A DNA stretch of 64,000 nucleotides from an uncultured Flavobacteriales bacterium. GTDB taxonomy: Bacteria; Bacteroidota; Bacteroidia; Flavobacteriales_D; Sanyastnellaceae. Shown piece after piece: positions 8,607-18,379 of the stretch (position 1 is its first letter; each line of letters starts with the position of its first letter). The stretch covers positions 1 through 64,000 of the forward strand of contig CASICO010000026.1 of assembly GCA_949373165.1 (NCBI GenBank). Reading direction: 5' to 3'. The position numbers and the translations under genes were made by a program. The notes beneath the pieces are model-generated. The model saw nothing but the letters and a program-made list of their open reading frames with translations, made no database searches and had not been told where the DNA came from.

Positions 8607-8613
8607 CGTGTCC

Positions 8614-11091
8614 TTATTCAAATAAATCGTCCTCGTCCTCTTGGGCGCCCCCTCGGAAATCCAATCCTCGATCGGCTAAAATTTCCTTGCATGGTACTGC
8701 CTGCACAGCCCCTTCTGGCGGTCGAAAATCCTCTGCCAACAAACCCACACTGTCGTCGGCCAAAGCCCCCTTCATGTAGAATCCAAAAATGGGAAGGGCC
8801 GTGTTCGCCCCTTGTCCTTTCGTGGTGGTCGAAAACCGCACAGCCGGGTCCGAGGCCCCTACCCACACGCCGGTAACCAACTCCGGAGTCAACCCAATAA
8901 ACCAACCATCTGCATTGGACTGAGTCGTTCCTGTTTTGCCGGCCATGGGGATTTTAAGGCCATCGTATTCTCTCTTCTCAAGGTCCATTCGCAAGCGAAT
9001 GCCCGTTCCCTTGGTGCCCAATTCCGCGTTGTAAGCGCCATCCACAACGCCTTTCATCATTTCCAAGACACGGTAAGCTGTCGCGGCATCCAAACCCTGC
9101 TTGATCTCGGGTCGAGGCTCGTAAATGGTGTTGCCGCGTTTGTCCTCAATTCTTCGAATGATGCGTGGCGCATGATAAACACCCCCTCCCGCAAACGTGG
9201 CATTGGCACTGGTGACTTCTTGCAGCGACAGTTCTGCTACCCCCAAGGCAATGGAGGGAACCGCTGGAATGTCGCTTTTAATGCCCATGGCATGGGCCAA
9301 TTCTATCACGCGTTCCACGCCGTAGTCTTTGATCAGCTTCGCCGTGACTGTGTTCATGGAGTTGGCCAAGGCGTACTCTAAAGTGACCATCTCACCATAG
9401 GCAAAGTCACTGTTCTCAGGACACCAGGGGTCCTGCCCTTCCGGCATTTCAATGCACGTTTTTTGATTTGGAAGTTCCGTACAAGGGTCCAATCCCAGGC
9501 GAATCGCTGTGGCGTAGACAAAGGGTTTAAACGTAGAGCCCACTTGCCGGCGCGACTGAACCACGTTGTCAAATTGAGACCACTGGTAGTCCAAATCGCC
9601 CACCCAGGCTTTGACCTCTCCGTTACTTGGGTCGATGCTCATGAGGCCGGCATGGAGAAGTGTTTTTTGATGCCGAATGCTGTCCATGGGCGACATCAAG
9701 GTGTCGACCCAGCCTGCCAATCCCATGACACGGGTCTGCACCTCTTCCTCAAATTGAGCGTCCAGTTTTCGCCGTGAAATGACCGGCCAAGCATGGCCAC
9801 ATCCACCTTTGCTCGGGCGGCAGAGGTGGACTTCTTGCCCTGCACTGTCTTGCTCCGCGATGTAAAATGCGGGCCGCTCGCATTCTGGGCATTCTTTCCC
9901 CATCGCCAGGCGGTATCGCCGACTTTGCTCAACCGCTCGCTTGAGAATCTTTCGCTGCTCTTTCTTCTCGATGTCTGGGCTAAAAGGCCAGCCATTTCCC
10001 GTTGTCCTTTTCAAGTCCTTCCAGAAGTCGTTTTGCAATTCGCCCCGAATGTGGCGGTTTGCCGCTTCCTCAGCATGCCGCTGCAATCGACTGTCCAAAG
10101 TGGTGTGTATCACAAGGCCGTCTCGATAGAGGTCGAAAGCCGCCCCATCTGCTTTGGCAATGCGGTATCCTCCCTCCTCGTCTTTTTCTCCCAAAAGCGA
10201 CTTCACCTCTGCTCGCAAGCGCTCTCTAAAATGCGGCGCCGGACCTTCATCGTGGCTCACACGGCGGAAGCTCAACCCCAAAGACAAGGCGTTCAAGCTG
10301 TCCTGGTGTTCCTGCGGAACCGCCCCATACTTGATCATTTGAGAAATCACTGTGGATCTTCGCTTCTGCACCAAATCAGGACGGCGCAACGGGTTGTAAA
10401 GGGCGCTGTTCTTCAACATGCCAACCAACATCGCCGATTCGTGAACATCCAATGAGGACACGGACTTCCCAAAATAAACTTGAGCCGCACTTCGGATGCC
10501 AACCGCTTGGTTCAAGAAGTCATATCGATTGAGATACAGCGCCAAGATTTCATCTTTGGTGTACTGCTGCTCAAGACGGGTGGCAATGATCCACTCCTTG
10601 GGCTTCTGCAAAACTGCCCTTTCAAAGAACCCGGTTTTGTCATAACGCTCCGTGAAAAGCTGTTTGGCCAGCTGCTGGGTTATGGTGCTGCCACCGCCGC
10701 GTTTGGCCAAGTAAATGATGGCTCGGGCAAGGCTCTTAAAGTCTACCCCAGTGTGCTCTCTAAACCGAATGTCCTCGGTGCAAATCAACGCCGATACCAA
10801 AGACTGGGGCAAGTCACTGTACCGAACATCCGCCCGGTTTTCTCTGTAAAAACTACCCAACTGAACCCCATCCACTGCGTAAATCCGCGTGGCCAAATTC
10901 GTCTTTGGGTTTGCCAAGGTCTCTGTATCTGGCAAATCTGACGACGAGGCCAAAGCCAACAACCCTGCCACGCCCAAAAAGGGAGACAACATCACCAACC
11001 ACAGCAAAAAACTGGGGCCAAAGAATCGGTCTTTGGCCAGCTTCTTCTTTGCGGCAGGGCCTTTGGATGTGGGCTTTTTTAGAGTCGGCAT
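8614..11091 (-). CDS. mrcA: Class A penicillin-binding protein (PBP1A type) with a Cys4 insert
   Basis: An 825-residue bifunctional peptidoglycan synthase of the inner membrane. One transmembrane helix (about 28-49) precedes the GT51 glycosyltransferase ('[14 protein letters not shown]', '[16 protein letters not shown]'). The transpeptidase has SxxK at 'GSTFK' (Ser519), SxN at 'SMN' (578) and KTG at 'KTGTT' (719). Between the two enzymes, residues 401-431 hold CPEC-x19-C-x6-C, a zinc-ribbon-like pattern not usual in this linker. The tail is acidic ('EDEDDLFE'). ATG 11091 is chosen over a TTG at 11100. It is followed 7 bases later by scoA. The gene name is by family only. Confidence 0.95.
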   Translation of the reverse strand: MPTLKKPTSKGPAAKKKLAKDRFFGPSFLLWLVMLSPFLGVAGLLALASSSDLPDTETLANPKTNLATRIYAVDGVQLGSFYRENRADVRYSDLPQSLVSALICTEDIRFREHTGVDFKSLARAIIYLAKRGGGSTITQQLAKQLFTERYDKTGFFERAVLQKPKEWIIATRLEQQYTKDEILALYLNRYDFLNQAVGIRSAAQVYFGKSVSSLDVHESAMLVGMLKNSALYNPLRRPDLVQKRRSTVISQMIKYGAVPQEHQDSLNALSLGLSFRRVSHDEGPAPHFRERLRAEVKSLLGEKDEEGGYRIAKADGAAFDLYRDGLVIHTTLDSRLQRHAEEAANRHIRGELQNDFWKDLKRTTGNGWPFSPDIEKKEQRKILKRAVEQSRRYRLAMGKECPECERPAFYIAEQDSAGQEVHLCRPSKGGCGHAWPVISRRKLDAQFEEEVQTRVMGLAGWVDTLMSPMDSIRHQKTLLHAGLMSIDPSNGEVKAWVGDLDYQWSQFDNVVQSRRQVGSTFKPFVYATAIRLGLDPCTELPNQKTCIEMPEGQDPWCPENSDFAYGEMVTLEYALANSMNTVTAKLIKDYGVERVIELAHAMGIKSDIPAVPSIALGVAELSLQEVTSANATFAGGGVYHAPRIIRRIEDKRGNTIYEPRPEIKQGLDAATAYRVLEMMKGVVDGAYNAELGTKGTGIRLRMDLEKREYDGLKIPMAGKTGTTQSNADGWFIGLTPELVTGVWVGASDPAVRFSTTTKGQGANTALPIFGFYMKGALADDSVGLLAEDFRPPEGAVQAVPCKEILADRGLDFRGGAQEDEDDLFE

Positions 11092-11187
11092 GGAGGTCAA
11101 ACGGACAAATCAATCTCTTCCGCGCCGGCAAGATGCCCACAAAGGGTGGAAAAGGCGTTAAAAATGACCTCAGACACTCGAGCGGCG

Positions 11188-11195
11188 TAGCTTTG
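11188..11195 (+). promoter_or_regulatory. -7 element (TAGCTTTG) before rseP
   Basis: An exact match to TAnnTTTG lies 12 bases before the rseP ATG, in the 116-base divergent gap between the penicillin-binding protein gene and rseP. The implied leader is only a few bases long. No strong -33 element and no matching element for the minus strand were seen in this gap. Confidence 0.5.
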
Positions 11196-11207
11196 CGCCT
11201 CTAAGCC

Positions 11208-12608
11208 ATGGAAGTTCTTATCAAAGCCAGCCAATTCCTTTTGAGCCTCTCGTTTCTGATTGTGCTGCACGAATTGGGCCATTTCATCCCCGCCCGACTC
11301 TTCAAGACTCGGGTCGAAAAGTTCTTTTTGTTCTTCGACATCAAGGGGGCACTGTACCAAAAGAAAATTGGAGAAACCACGTATGGCATTGGTTGGCTCC
11401 CCCTGGGTGGCTATGTCAAAATCGCCGGCATGGTCGATGAGTCCATGGACAAAGAGCAAATGGCCAAGCCCCCTCAACCTTGGGAGTTCCGTTCCAAGCC
11501 AGCATGGCAGCGCCTCATCATCATGTTGGGTGGGGTTACGGTAAACCTCATCCTTGGTGTGGCGATTTATGCCATGGTCTTCTTCGTTTGGGGCGAGCAA
11601 GACCTCAAGATGAACAGCCTGCCTTATGGCCTGTCATTTGCACAGCCACTGGAAGAAGCCGGACTTCAAGATGGTGATGTCGTCTTGACCCTTGGCGGAG
11701 ATCCGGTTGCCCAATCCAAAGACTTTCAAAGGTTGGTTTTTGGCGGCGAGGTGACATCAGCAGAGGTCATGAGGGATGGCGTCAAGGAGACCCTCAATTT
11801 CCCAATAGAGCTCGGTCAAGTCCTTGTCGACGGGAAGGACAAGATGCCATCAGGCACAGCGCCGTTCAGCATCAATTACCCCTCCATCATAGACCGGGTG
11901 ATCCCCGGGTCGGGCGCAGAAGCAGCGGGACTGCAAAGCGGCGACCAAATTTTGGCTGTAGACAGTGAGAGTACACCATATTTCGCTGACCTGGTGGCCG
12001 CTCTTGGCCGATATTCTGGTCAAACCGTTGCCCTTAGCGTGCTTCGGTCGTCAACTCCCAAGACCGCACAATCCACTGAATTCGACCGCCCTAGGCCCCG
12101 CACTGAAGGCCCCATTTTGCTGACAACAAAAGTCGATGACACCGGGAAAATTGGGTTTTACCCCCAAGATTTTAAAACCCTTGATGGTTTTGAATTTGTG
12201 GAGCGCGATTTCGGGGCCTTGGAGGCCCTGTCTGCTGGCGCAGACAAAACCGCAACAACACTCAACAACTATGTTTCGTCGTTGCGCTTCCTCTTTCGGC
12301 CAGGAGGTTCCAAGCAACTGGGAGGTTTCCTCACTTTGGGCAGCATCTTCAGCCCCCAATGGAATTGGCAGAGTTTCTGGAACATCACGGCCCTGCTTTC
12401 GATCATTTTGGCCTTCATGAACCTCTTGCCCATTCCCGCCTTAGACGGCGGGCATGTGGTTTTCTTGCTCTACGAGATGATCTCCGGTCGCAAGCCGAGT
12501 GAAAAAGTGATGGAATTCGGCCAATTGATCGGGCTCATCCTGATTGGTGGACTCATGCTTCTGGCCAATGGAAACGACCTCATTAAGTGGTTTACTGGAC
12601 AATTCTAA
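11208..12608 (+). CDS. rseP: RseP-type site-2 zinc metalloprotease
   Basis: A 466-residue intramembrane protease of the M50 family. The zinc motif HELGH is at residues 21-25 in the first helix, and the second metal motif 'LPIPALDGGH' is at about 407-416. Two PDZ-like segments fill the periplasmic middle ('LEEAGLQDGDVVLTLGGDPV' and 'GAEAAGLQSGDQILAVDS'). RseP cleaves anti-sigma factors and leftover signal peptides inside the membrane. The last helix lies near 'LIGLILIGGLMLLAN'. No sigma/anti-sigma pair is nearby, so the substrate is unknown. The start follows a TAGCTTTG element by 12 bases. Confidence 0.95.
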   Translation: MEVLIKASQFLLSLSFLIVLHELGHFIPARLFKTRVEKFFLFFDIKGALYQKKIGETTYGIGWLPLGGYVKIAGMVDESMDKEQMAKPPQPWEFRSKPAWQRLIIMLGGVTVNLILGVAIYAMVFFVWGEQDLKMNSLPYGLSFAQPLEEAGLQDGDVVLTLGGDPVAQSKDFQRLVFGGEVTSAEVMRDGVKETLNFPIELGQVLVDGKDKMPSGTAPFSINYPSIIDRVIPGSGAEAAGLQSGDQILAVDSESTPYFADLVAALGRYSGQTVALSVLRSSTPKTAQSTEFDRPRPRTEGPILLTTKVDDTGKIGFYPQDFKTLDGFEFVERDFGALEALSAGADKTATTLNNYVSSLRFLFRPGGSKQLGGFLTLGSIFSPQWNWQSFWNITALLSIILAFMNLLPIPALDGGHVVFLLYEMISGRKPSEKVMEFGQLIGLILIGGLMLLANGNDLIKWFTGQF

Positions 12609-12643
12609 AGATGCCCTAACTTGTTGACGCATAGGACCGAAAA

Positions 12644-12988
12644 ATGGCGTTAATCGACTTAGAACATCTGAGGAGGATTGTGGGCAATGATCCAGAAGTC
12701 TTGAAACAGATTCTGGAGATTTTCACGCGCATTGCACCGAAAGACATTGAGGCATTAACAAACGCAGCTGCAGAAGGAAATCACGATCAAGTCAGCTTCT
12801 ATTCTCACAAACTGAAAAGTGCGGCGGGTGCCATTGGCTACAACTCAGCTTATGACGACTTTAAAGAATTGGAAACCCTCGCCAAGAACTTGGCGGACAT
12901 CGATGTAATCCAACAAAAAGTCAAGCTCATGAGTCAGGACTGTGCCGCCTGTATGGTGGACATCGAGCGCATCAGAAAAGAGCTTTAA
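12644..12988 (+). CDS. Stand-alone histidine phosphotransfer (Hpt) domain protein
   Basis: A 114-residue all-helical protein. 'SHKLKSAAGAIGYNSAYDDF' fits the HxLKGxSxxxG signature of Hpt domains, with His55 as the likely phospho-acceptor. The flanking helices ('NDPEVLKQILEIFTRIAP', 'LETLAKNLADIDVI') fit the four-helix bundle. Hpt proteins relay phosphate between hybrid kinases and response regulators. None is encoded in this window, so the partner must lie elsewhere. It follows rseP by 35 bases on the same strand and faces dprA with a 15-base gap. Confidence 0.88.
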   Translation: MALIDLEHLRRIVGNDPEVLKQILEIFTRIAPKDIEALTNAAAEGNHDQVSFYSHKLKSAAGAIGYNSAYDDFKELETLAKNLADIDVIQQKVKLMSQDCAACMVDIERIRKEL

Positions 12989-13003
12989 GCGGTTTCCAAG
13001 AAA

Positions 13004-14085
13004 TCACCGAAAAGTCCGGGTAAATCGGTCGCCGGGCCAAGCGCAAACCCGCCCATTCAGTTCTCCCTTCAAAAGTGCCGTTCGGGTTGCACTTCGGCCC
13101 ATTTCTGCGGCAGCCACCACCTCATCAAAAGTCCGGGAAACGAAAGGGTCTAGAGCAGACAGTACGGGATCCTTTTCTGACTCTCCATCCTGCCTCTCTT
13201 CTTTCACTCTCCAACCCATGGCCGAGGGAAAGTCGATTGGCAAATGCAGCAATTCTGCCACTTGATCCTGAATCAACCTCGCGTTCCCTTTCATGCCTTC
13301 TGCGCACCATGCCGGTGACAACGCGAATACACTTCGGTCATAATCCTGGGCGAGTCTGGCCGTGATCAGACTTCCCCCTGGATCATTAGATTCCACCACC
13401 ACTGTGGCGAGGGACAATCCCGCGATGATCCTGTTTCTTGCGGGAAAGGTGTATCTCGTGGGAGAGACCCCCCATCGATACTCCGAAACCCAGCACCCCC
13501 CGGCATCCAGTATTCGATGTCCCAAAGCAGCATTGGAGCGCGGGTGGACAGCATGAAGTCCATGAGCCAGGCACGCCACCGTGGGCACCCCCCTCTCCAA
13601 GGCGGCCCGATGGGCTGCTGCATCTATTCCTTCGGCCATGCCGCTGATCAACGTCCAATCCAATCCGTCCATTCCGTCCATCATTCCAGCCACCGCAGAA
13701 ACGCCAAGAGAAGACGCACGTCTCGTCCCCACCACCGACACTGGCCGAGGACCAGAAGCACCTCAATGGGCCCCTTAACAAATAAAATCCAAGGTGCATC
13801 TGGCAATTGAGCCAAGGCATGCGGGTAACCCGCATGCCCCCAAACCAAGGGGCGAATCCCTTCCTGTTGCATTCGGCTCCACTGTCTCAAGGCCCTTTCG
13901 CGGGCTGCCTTCAGCATGGACCCTTCCACGCCCGCCAGCCATGGACCCAAGCCAACTTTCCTGACAATCCGCAATGCCCCCTTGCTGTTGAAACGCGGCA
14001 ATTGTGCTGCTGTTAACCAGTCCAACATCCACTCCTCGCCTTCGAAGGGGGTGTTTGAAAGCGCCTGACCACCGTTTGATTTCAT
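13004..14085 (-). pseudogene. dprA: DNA-processing protein DprA, interrupted by a frameshift
   Basis: DprA loads RecA on incoming single-stranded DNA during transformation. The N-terminal third (to 'PDAPWILFVKGPIEV') and the rest (from 'SVVGTRRASSLG') lie in different frames. The Rossmann core is otherwise whole: 'LISGMAEGIDAAAHRAAL', 'FPARNRIIAGLS', 'VVESNDPGGSLITARLA', then a C-terminal winged-helix part. Adding one base near 13742 (GGCCAGTGTCGG on the coding strand) joins the halves into a DprA of about 360 residues. The second half could start at GTG 13741, but that would lose the N-terminal domain. Either a true inactivating deletion or a consensus error. The start at 14085 is uncertain (14028 is possible). 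Confidence 0.85.
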
Positions 14086-14149
14086 CCCTGCAACCTGCTC
14101 CACAAGCGGCCTTCTTAAACATGAACTTCGTGGCCGAGGCATCGCGGTT

Positions 14150-14157
14150 TACATTCG
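14150..14157 (+). promoter_or_regulatory. -7-like element 5 bases before the TonB-dependent receptor start
   Basis: TACATTCG is one mismatch from TAnnTTTG and ends 5 bases before the ATG at 14163, so the message would be nearly leaderless. It lies in the short gap between the divergent dprA and receptor genes. Confidence 0.35.
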
Positions 14158-14162
14158 AACCC

Positions 14163-16556
14163 ATGAAGTGTCCAAACTCTGCTGCCATTCGTGTCCTCCT
14201 GGTCATGGCCTTCGCGTTTTTTTCGGTCCAAGGTGCATTTTCCCAAAGCTGGAGTCTCGAAGGCGATGTGAAAGAAGAAGGCAACCCGTTGGGCCTTCCC
14301 GGCGCATCGGTTTTTGTCAATGACATTGGCGCTTTAACCGACATCAACGGCCACTTCGTTTTCTCCGGGTCAGTGCCTGGCCCCAAAGTCGTTCGCGTCC
14401 GATATGTCGGTTATGAAGAGTGGACAACCACCTTGGATGCTTGGACCGGAAAAGCAGACCTGATGATCACCCTCATTCCAGACGTAGCCAGCATTGGAAC
14501 CGCGGTGATCTCCGCAGGTCGGTTTGAACAAGACCTCGGCGAAGTGAGCGTTTCCATTGACGTATTGCCCCCGGAATTGATGAACCAAGGAGCGCCAACC
14601 AGCGCCGACCAAAGTTTGTCGAGAACACCCGGAGTCACGATTGTCGACAGCGAGCCTCAAATCAGAGGGGGAAGTGGGTACAGCTTTGGCGCGGGCTCCC
14701 GTGTGGCGGTTCTGCTTGACGGCCTTCCCGTACTCAGCGGAGATGCTGGCCGGCCCACTTGGGGCTTCCTGCCCCTAGAAAACCTGGAGCAGGTTGAAGT
14801 GGTGAAGGGCGCAAGCAGTGTCCTCTATGGCTCTTCGGCATTGAGCGGTGTGATTCAATTCCGCACCGCTTTTCCCGATCCAGAACCCTTCACGCGGGTC
14901 AGTGTGCAACACGGCGTTCAAAGCAATCCCGGTCAAGGACGGAAATACTGGAGTCAACCTTTGATGCAAAGCAGCACGTCTTGGCTGCACACCCGACGCC
15001 TGAGCAACGGAGACGGCATCAGCTTTGGCGGCCAATGGTTGGGAAGCGACGGCCACAAGGGCCCGCAAATCGACCCGGTTACCGGACTCTCACACAACCG
15101 CACCTACAACCCATTTACAGTGGACCACTATGACGCAACCCGCCAATGGCGTGTGAATGGCGCGTGGGAACACGCTCCAAAAAATGGAGGGTGGGGCTAT
15201 GGTCTTCGCGCCAACGCCATCAGCGGAGAGAGCATCAACACATTGCTCTGGGCCGATGCAGACACGGGGTTCTACGCCGCCACGCCAGGCGCCGACACCC
15301 GAAACATCCAGCGCATGGTCACGGTTGACCCCCACATTGAACGCTCTCATGGCAACTGGAATCACCGTCTTCAGGGACGTTTTCTAAGGCTGGTCAATGA
15401 CAACGACAACAACCAAGGGAACGAGTCCAATACTTGGCAAAGCGAATACCGTTCTCGATACAGTGCTGAAATGTGGACGGCCACAGCAGGTGCCTATGCC
15501 CAAGGGACAAGAAGCGTGGCCGAGCTCTACGACGCAGGCGTAGGTGATTCCATTCACGACGCCGGCAATCGCGCCGCCTATCTCCAACTTGACGTGCAAC
15601 CCCATGAACGCCTGCACTTGACTTTAGGTGGGCGATATGAGCATTTCACCCTCGACAATGTCTCCCTTGGAAAGTCCGTCTTCAGAACAGGTGTCAACTA
15701 CCGATTTGGGCAAGCCAGCTTCCTTCGGGCAAGCATTGGTGAGGGCTTCCGATTCCCGAGCATTGCAGAGAAGTTCATCCGAACGACCGTCGGGGGCATC
15801 AGCGTTTTTCCCTCACTCGACATCCGACCGGAGTCTTCCACCAACATGGAAATCGGCATCAAACAAGGCTATCGTTTCGGAAAGTGGAAAGGCTTTGTCG
15901 ACATCGCAGCATTCCAGCAAGACTTCGAGAATTTCATCGAATACACCTTTGGCGTTTGGGGCAACACCGGAAACGGCCTGCTCGACATTGGTTTTCGAAG
16001 CATCAATACCGGTCGCGCAAGGGTCAGTGGTTTGGAGTGGAGCACCATGGGCAAAGGAACCGTGGGAGAATGGGACGTCCAATGGCTCATTGGACAAACC
16101 CTATTGGACCCTGTTAGCTTAACGCCTGACTCCATCTATGCTGAGTTTTCTGGGGGCAGTACCGGCGGTGTTAGTTATGAATCAACAAGCTCTGACACCA
16201 CGGGTGATGTGCTGAAGTACCGCATCCTCAACACATTTAGGGCCAACATTAGCCTTCAACATTCATCCGGATGGACCATGGGGTGGAATGGGGCCAGAAA
16301 CACGACCATCCAAAACATCGACAAAGCCTTTCTCGACATCGAAGAACTCGGGCTTCTTGAATACGGCCTGATTGATTGGTTGAACGAGCGACCCGGCGCC
16401 CAATGGCTGCATGACTTTCAGGTTGGCCGGAAATTCGATGACCGCCACCACGTAGAGTTGATTGTGCGCAACGCCGCCAATTTGAATTATGCACTGCGGC
16501 CATTGGCGGCCGAGCCCAACCGACTTTGGATGGTGCGTTACACCTTCACCCCGTGA
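14163..16556 (+). CDS. TonB-dependent outer-membrane receptor with carboxypeptidase-like N-domain
   Basis: A 797-residue receptor. The signal peptide ends near 'FSVQGAFSQ'. A carboxypeptidase-regulatory-like beta domain follows ('GASVFVNDIGALTDINGHFVF'), then the plug ('RTPGVTIVDSEPQIRGGSGY', 'VEVVKGASSVLYGSSALSGV'), then a beta-barrel ending 'LNYALRPLAAEPNRLWMVRY'. Such receptors import siderophores, vitamin B12 or glycans using TonB energy. No SusD partner or metal-uptake gene is adjacent, so the ligand is open. The frame is open upstream, but ATG 14163 gives a proper signal peptide. The stop overlaps the GTG start of kdsB. Confidence 0.93.
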   Translation: MKCPNSAAIRVLLVMAFAFFSVQGAFSQSWSLEGDVKEEGNPLGLPGASVFVNDIGALTDINGHFVFSGSVPGPKVVRVRYVGYEEWTTTLDAWTGKADLMITLIPDVASIGTAVISAGRFEQDLGEVSVSIDVLPPELMNQGAPTSADQSLSRTPGVTIVDSEPQIRGGSGYSFGAGSRVAVLLDGLPVLSGDAGRPTWGFLPLENLEQVEVVKGASSVLYGSSALSGVIQFRTAFPDPEPFTRVSVQHGVQSNPGQGRKYWSQPLMQSSTSWLHTRRLSNGDGISFGGQWLGSDGHKGPQIDPVTGLSHNRTYNPFTVDHYDATRQWRVNGAWEHAPKNGGWGYGLRANAISGESINTLLWADADTGFYAATPGADTRNIQRMVTVDPHIERSHGNWNHRLQGRFLRLVNDNDNNQGNESNTWQSEYRSRYSAEMWTATAGAYAQGTRSVAELYDAGVGDSIHDAGNRAAYLQLDVQPHERLHLTLGGRYEHFTLDNVSLGKSVFRTGVNYRFGQASFLRASIGEGFRFPSIAEKFIRTTVGGISVFPSLDIRPESSTNMEIGIKQGYRFGKWKGFVDIAAFQQDFENFIEYTFGVWGNTGNGLLDIGFRSINTGRARVSGLEWSTMGKGTVGEWDVQWLIGQTLLDPVSLTPDSIYAEFSGGSTGGVSYESTSSDTTGDVLKYRILNTFRANISLQHSSGWTMGWNGARNTTIQNIDKAFLDIEELGLLEYGLIDWLNERPGAQWLHDFQVGRKFDDRHHVELIVRNAANLNYALRPLAAEPNRLWMVRYTFTP

Positions 16557-17278
16557 AGATTTCTGCCATCATCCCTGCCCGAATGGGCTCCACGAGACTT
16601 CCAGGAAAGCCATTGGCCGATATCGGTGGCACGCCCATGGTCGTTCACACCTGGCGCGCAGCAAAGGGTCATCCCAGCATTGATCGTGTATGCGTGGCCA
16701 CGGACCACGCTGACATTGCCGAAATTGTGCGCCTTCATGGAGGAGAGGCTGTGATGACCAGTTCCGGGCACACCACGGGCACCGACAGGTGCTTAGAAGC
16801 GTGGAACAATTGGGGCGGACAGGGCGCCGTTCTCAACCTTCAGGGAGACGAGCCCTTCCCTGAAGAAAGTCACATCACCGCCATTTGCACGGCCTTACAA
16901 AGCGGGCACTCGGACGTCATCACCGCCATGCGGCCGGCCAATTCAGACGAACACGAACTCCCAGAGCGGGTGAAAGTGGCCACCGACCGGCACCATCAGG
17001 CATTGTATTTCTCCCGATCGGCCATCCCCTTCGGCGGGCCGCACTTCATTCACCTTGGCATGTATGGCTTTGCGCCTGGCGCACTGGCCACTTGTGCAGG
17101 GCTGCCGATGGGTCGATTAGAAGCCATCGAAAAATTAGAGCAGCTGAGGTGGCTAGAAGCGGGCATGAAAATCCACCTTGTACAAGTCGAAACCCCAGAT
17201 GGACCTGGGGCCATCGATACAGAAAGGGACCTTGAACGTGTTCGGAAATGGCATCTCAATCTGTCAAAATCAACATGA
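16553..17278 (+). CDS. kdsB: 3-deoxy-manno-octulosonate (KDO) cytidylyltransferase
   Basis: A 241-residue enzyme that makes CMP-KDO for the LPS inner core. The start of the nucleotidyltransferase fold is 'ISAIIPARMGSTRLPGKPLA'; further signatures are 'VCVATDHADIAE', 'TTGTDRCLEA', 'VLNLQGDEPFPE' and 'LYFSRSAIPF'. The GTG at 16553 overlaps the receptor stop (GTGA) and gives the family N-terminus, so I prefer it to the in-frame ATG at 16526 inside the receptor gene. Coupling to a receptor gene is unexpected in function and may only reflect compact packing. Confidence 0.95.
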   Translation: MKISAIIPARMGSTRLPGKPLADIGGTPMVVHTWRAAKGHPSIDRVCVATDHADIAEIVRLHGGEAVMTSSGHTTGTDRCLEAWNNWGGQGAVLNLQGDEPFPEESHITAICTALQSGHSDVITAMRPANSDEHELPERVKVATDRHHQALYFSRSAIPFGGPHFIHLGMYGFAPGALATCAGLPMGRLEAIEKLEQLRWLEAGMKIHLVQVETPDGPGAIDTERDLERVRKWHLNLSKST

Positions 17279-17329
17279 TTTCGACATTCAGTACCTTCTA
17301 GACTACAAATCCGTTTATTTTCACCATTC

Positions 17330-18373
17330 ATGCTCGAATCATCCACAACGGATTTTTTGGTGAATGCCATGCCGCTGCTGCTCCATGACCACGATTGTTT
17401 GGTCATTCCGGGATTGGGTGGGTTTTTGGCGCATCCGGTCGCGGCCAAGTTTGATCCAGACAAAGGAGAATGGATTCCGCCAGGGCGAGATGTGGTCTTC
17501 AATCCAAAACTCACCGTTCGCGACGGGTTGCTTGAGCAAGAAATTCGGAGGGCCACAGGTTGCTCCACTGACGCAGCAACCCAACTCATTGACTTAGAAG
17601 TCAAGGCCCTGATGAACCGGGCGCATTCTGGCAGCCACACCGAGCTTCCTGGATTGGGCCGTTTATTTCTTCAGCCAGACGGGCAATTGGGCTTTGCCCC
17701 TGAGCCTCGTTTGGGTGAACGGTATGCTGCGCCTGGACTCGGACGCATTCCCTGGCCTGTCTTCGAACGCGCCACCCCATCAAAGCCTGTTGTGGCACCG
17801 GAAACTGCCCCAACGGAAAACCGCGAAACTGACGTACCTGGGACCACCGGGACTCCATTGATTCAGCGGGCTCTCAAGTTCGCCGCTGTTTTTGCCCTTC
17901 CTCTTTTGGTGGCCGGGTCCTTGCTTTGGAACCACCAAAACACAACCGGTTTCAGCTTGCTGCACTTGCCCGGCTCAACGGAGGCCTCCAATTTTGCCCC
18001 CCGCATCGAAGGAGAGGACATTCGCTTCCCGGAGACCAAAACCGTGATGGAGCTTCCATTTGTACAAGCTGGGGCGCCCATCCTCGAAGCCCAAGAACAG
18101 AATGAGGCCACCATGCCCATTCCTCAGCCGCAATCCATTGCAAGTGGATGCAGTCACCATGTGATTGCAGGCACTTTTGGTCAAGCCCCGCGTGCAGCTC
18201 AATTGGCACGGCGATTCGAAGCTTTGGGTTATTCTGCCTCCATACTGCCTGGTCCCGGCGGCATGCAGCGGGTCTCCGCCGGTTGTTTCAACCGCCAATC
18301 CGATGCCCTTCAATTTCAAAAGGCCCTCAAGGCGAGACACGGCTTTAGCCAGGCATGGGTGCTCCATTGGTAA
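17330..18373 (+). CDS. HU-CCDC81 and SPOR domain protein
   Basis: A 347-residue protein of a type common in Bacteroidota. The N-terminus has two bacterial HU-like (CCDC81-type) domains ('DCLVIPGLGGFLAHPVAAKF', 'FNPKLTVRDGLL', then 'ELPGLGRLFLQPDGQLGF'). One transmembrane helix lies near residues 183-202 ('AAVFALPLLVAGSLLW'). The C-terminal 75 residues form a SPOR domain ('HHVIAGTFGQAPRAAQLARR' to 'SQAWVLHW'), which binds denuded peptidoglycan at the division septum. The layout suggests a link between nucleoid or cytoplasmic partners and the septal wall. It sits 51 bases after kdsB and 6 before the HAD gene. Confidence 0.88.
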   Translation: MLESSTTDFLVNAMPLLLHDHDCLVIPGLGGFLAHPVAAKFDPDKGEWIPPGRDVVFNPKLTVRDGLLEQEIRRATGCSTDAATQLIDLEVKALMNRAHSGSHTELPGLGRLFLQPDGQLGFAPEPRLGERYAAPGLGRIPWPVFERATPSKPVVAPETAPTENRETDVPGTTGTPLIQRALKFAAVFALPLLVAGSLLWNHQNTTGFSLLHLPGSTEASNFAPRIEGEDIRFPETKTVMELPFVQAGAPILEAQEQNEATMPIPQPQSIASGCSHHVIAGTFGQAPRAAQLARRFEALGYSASILPGPGGMQRVSAGCFNRQSDALQFQKALKARHGFSQAWVLHW

Positions 18374-18379
18374 GCCAAG

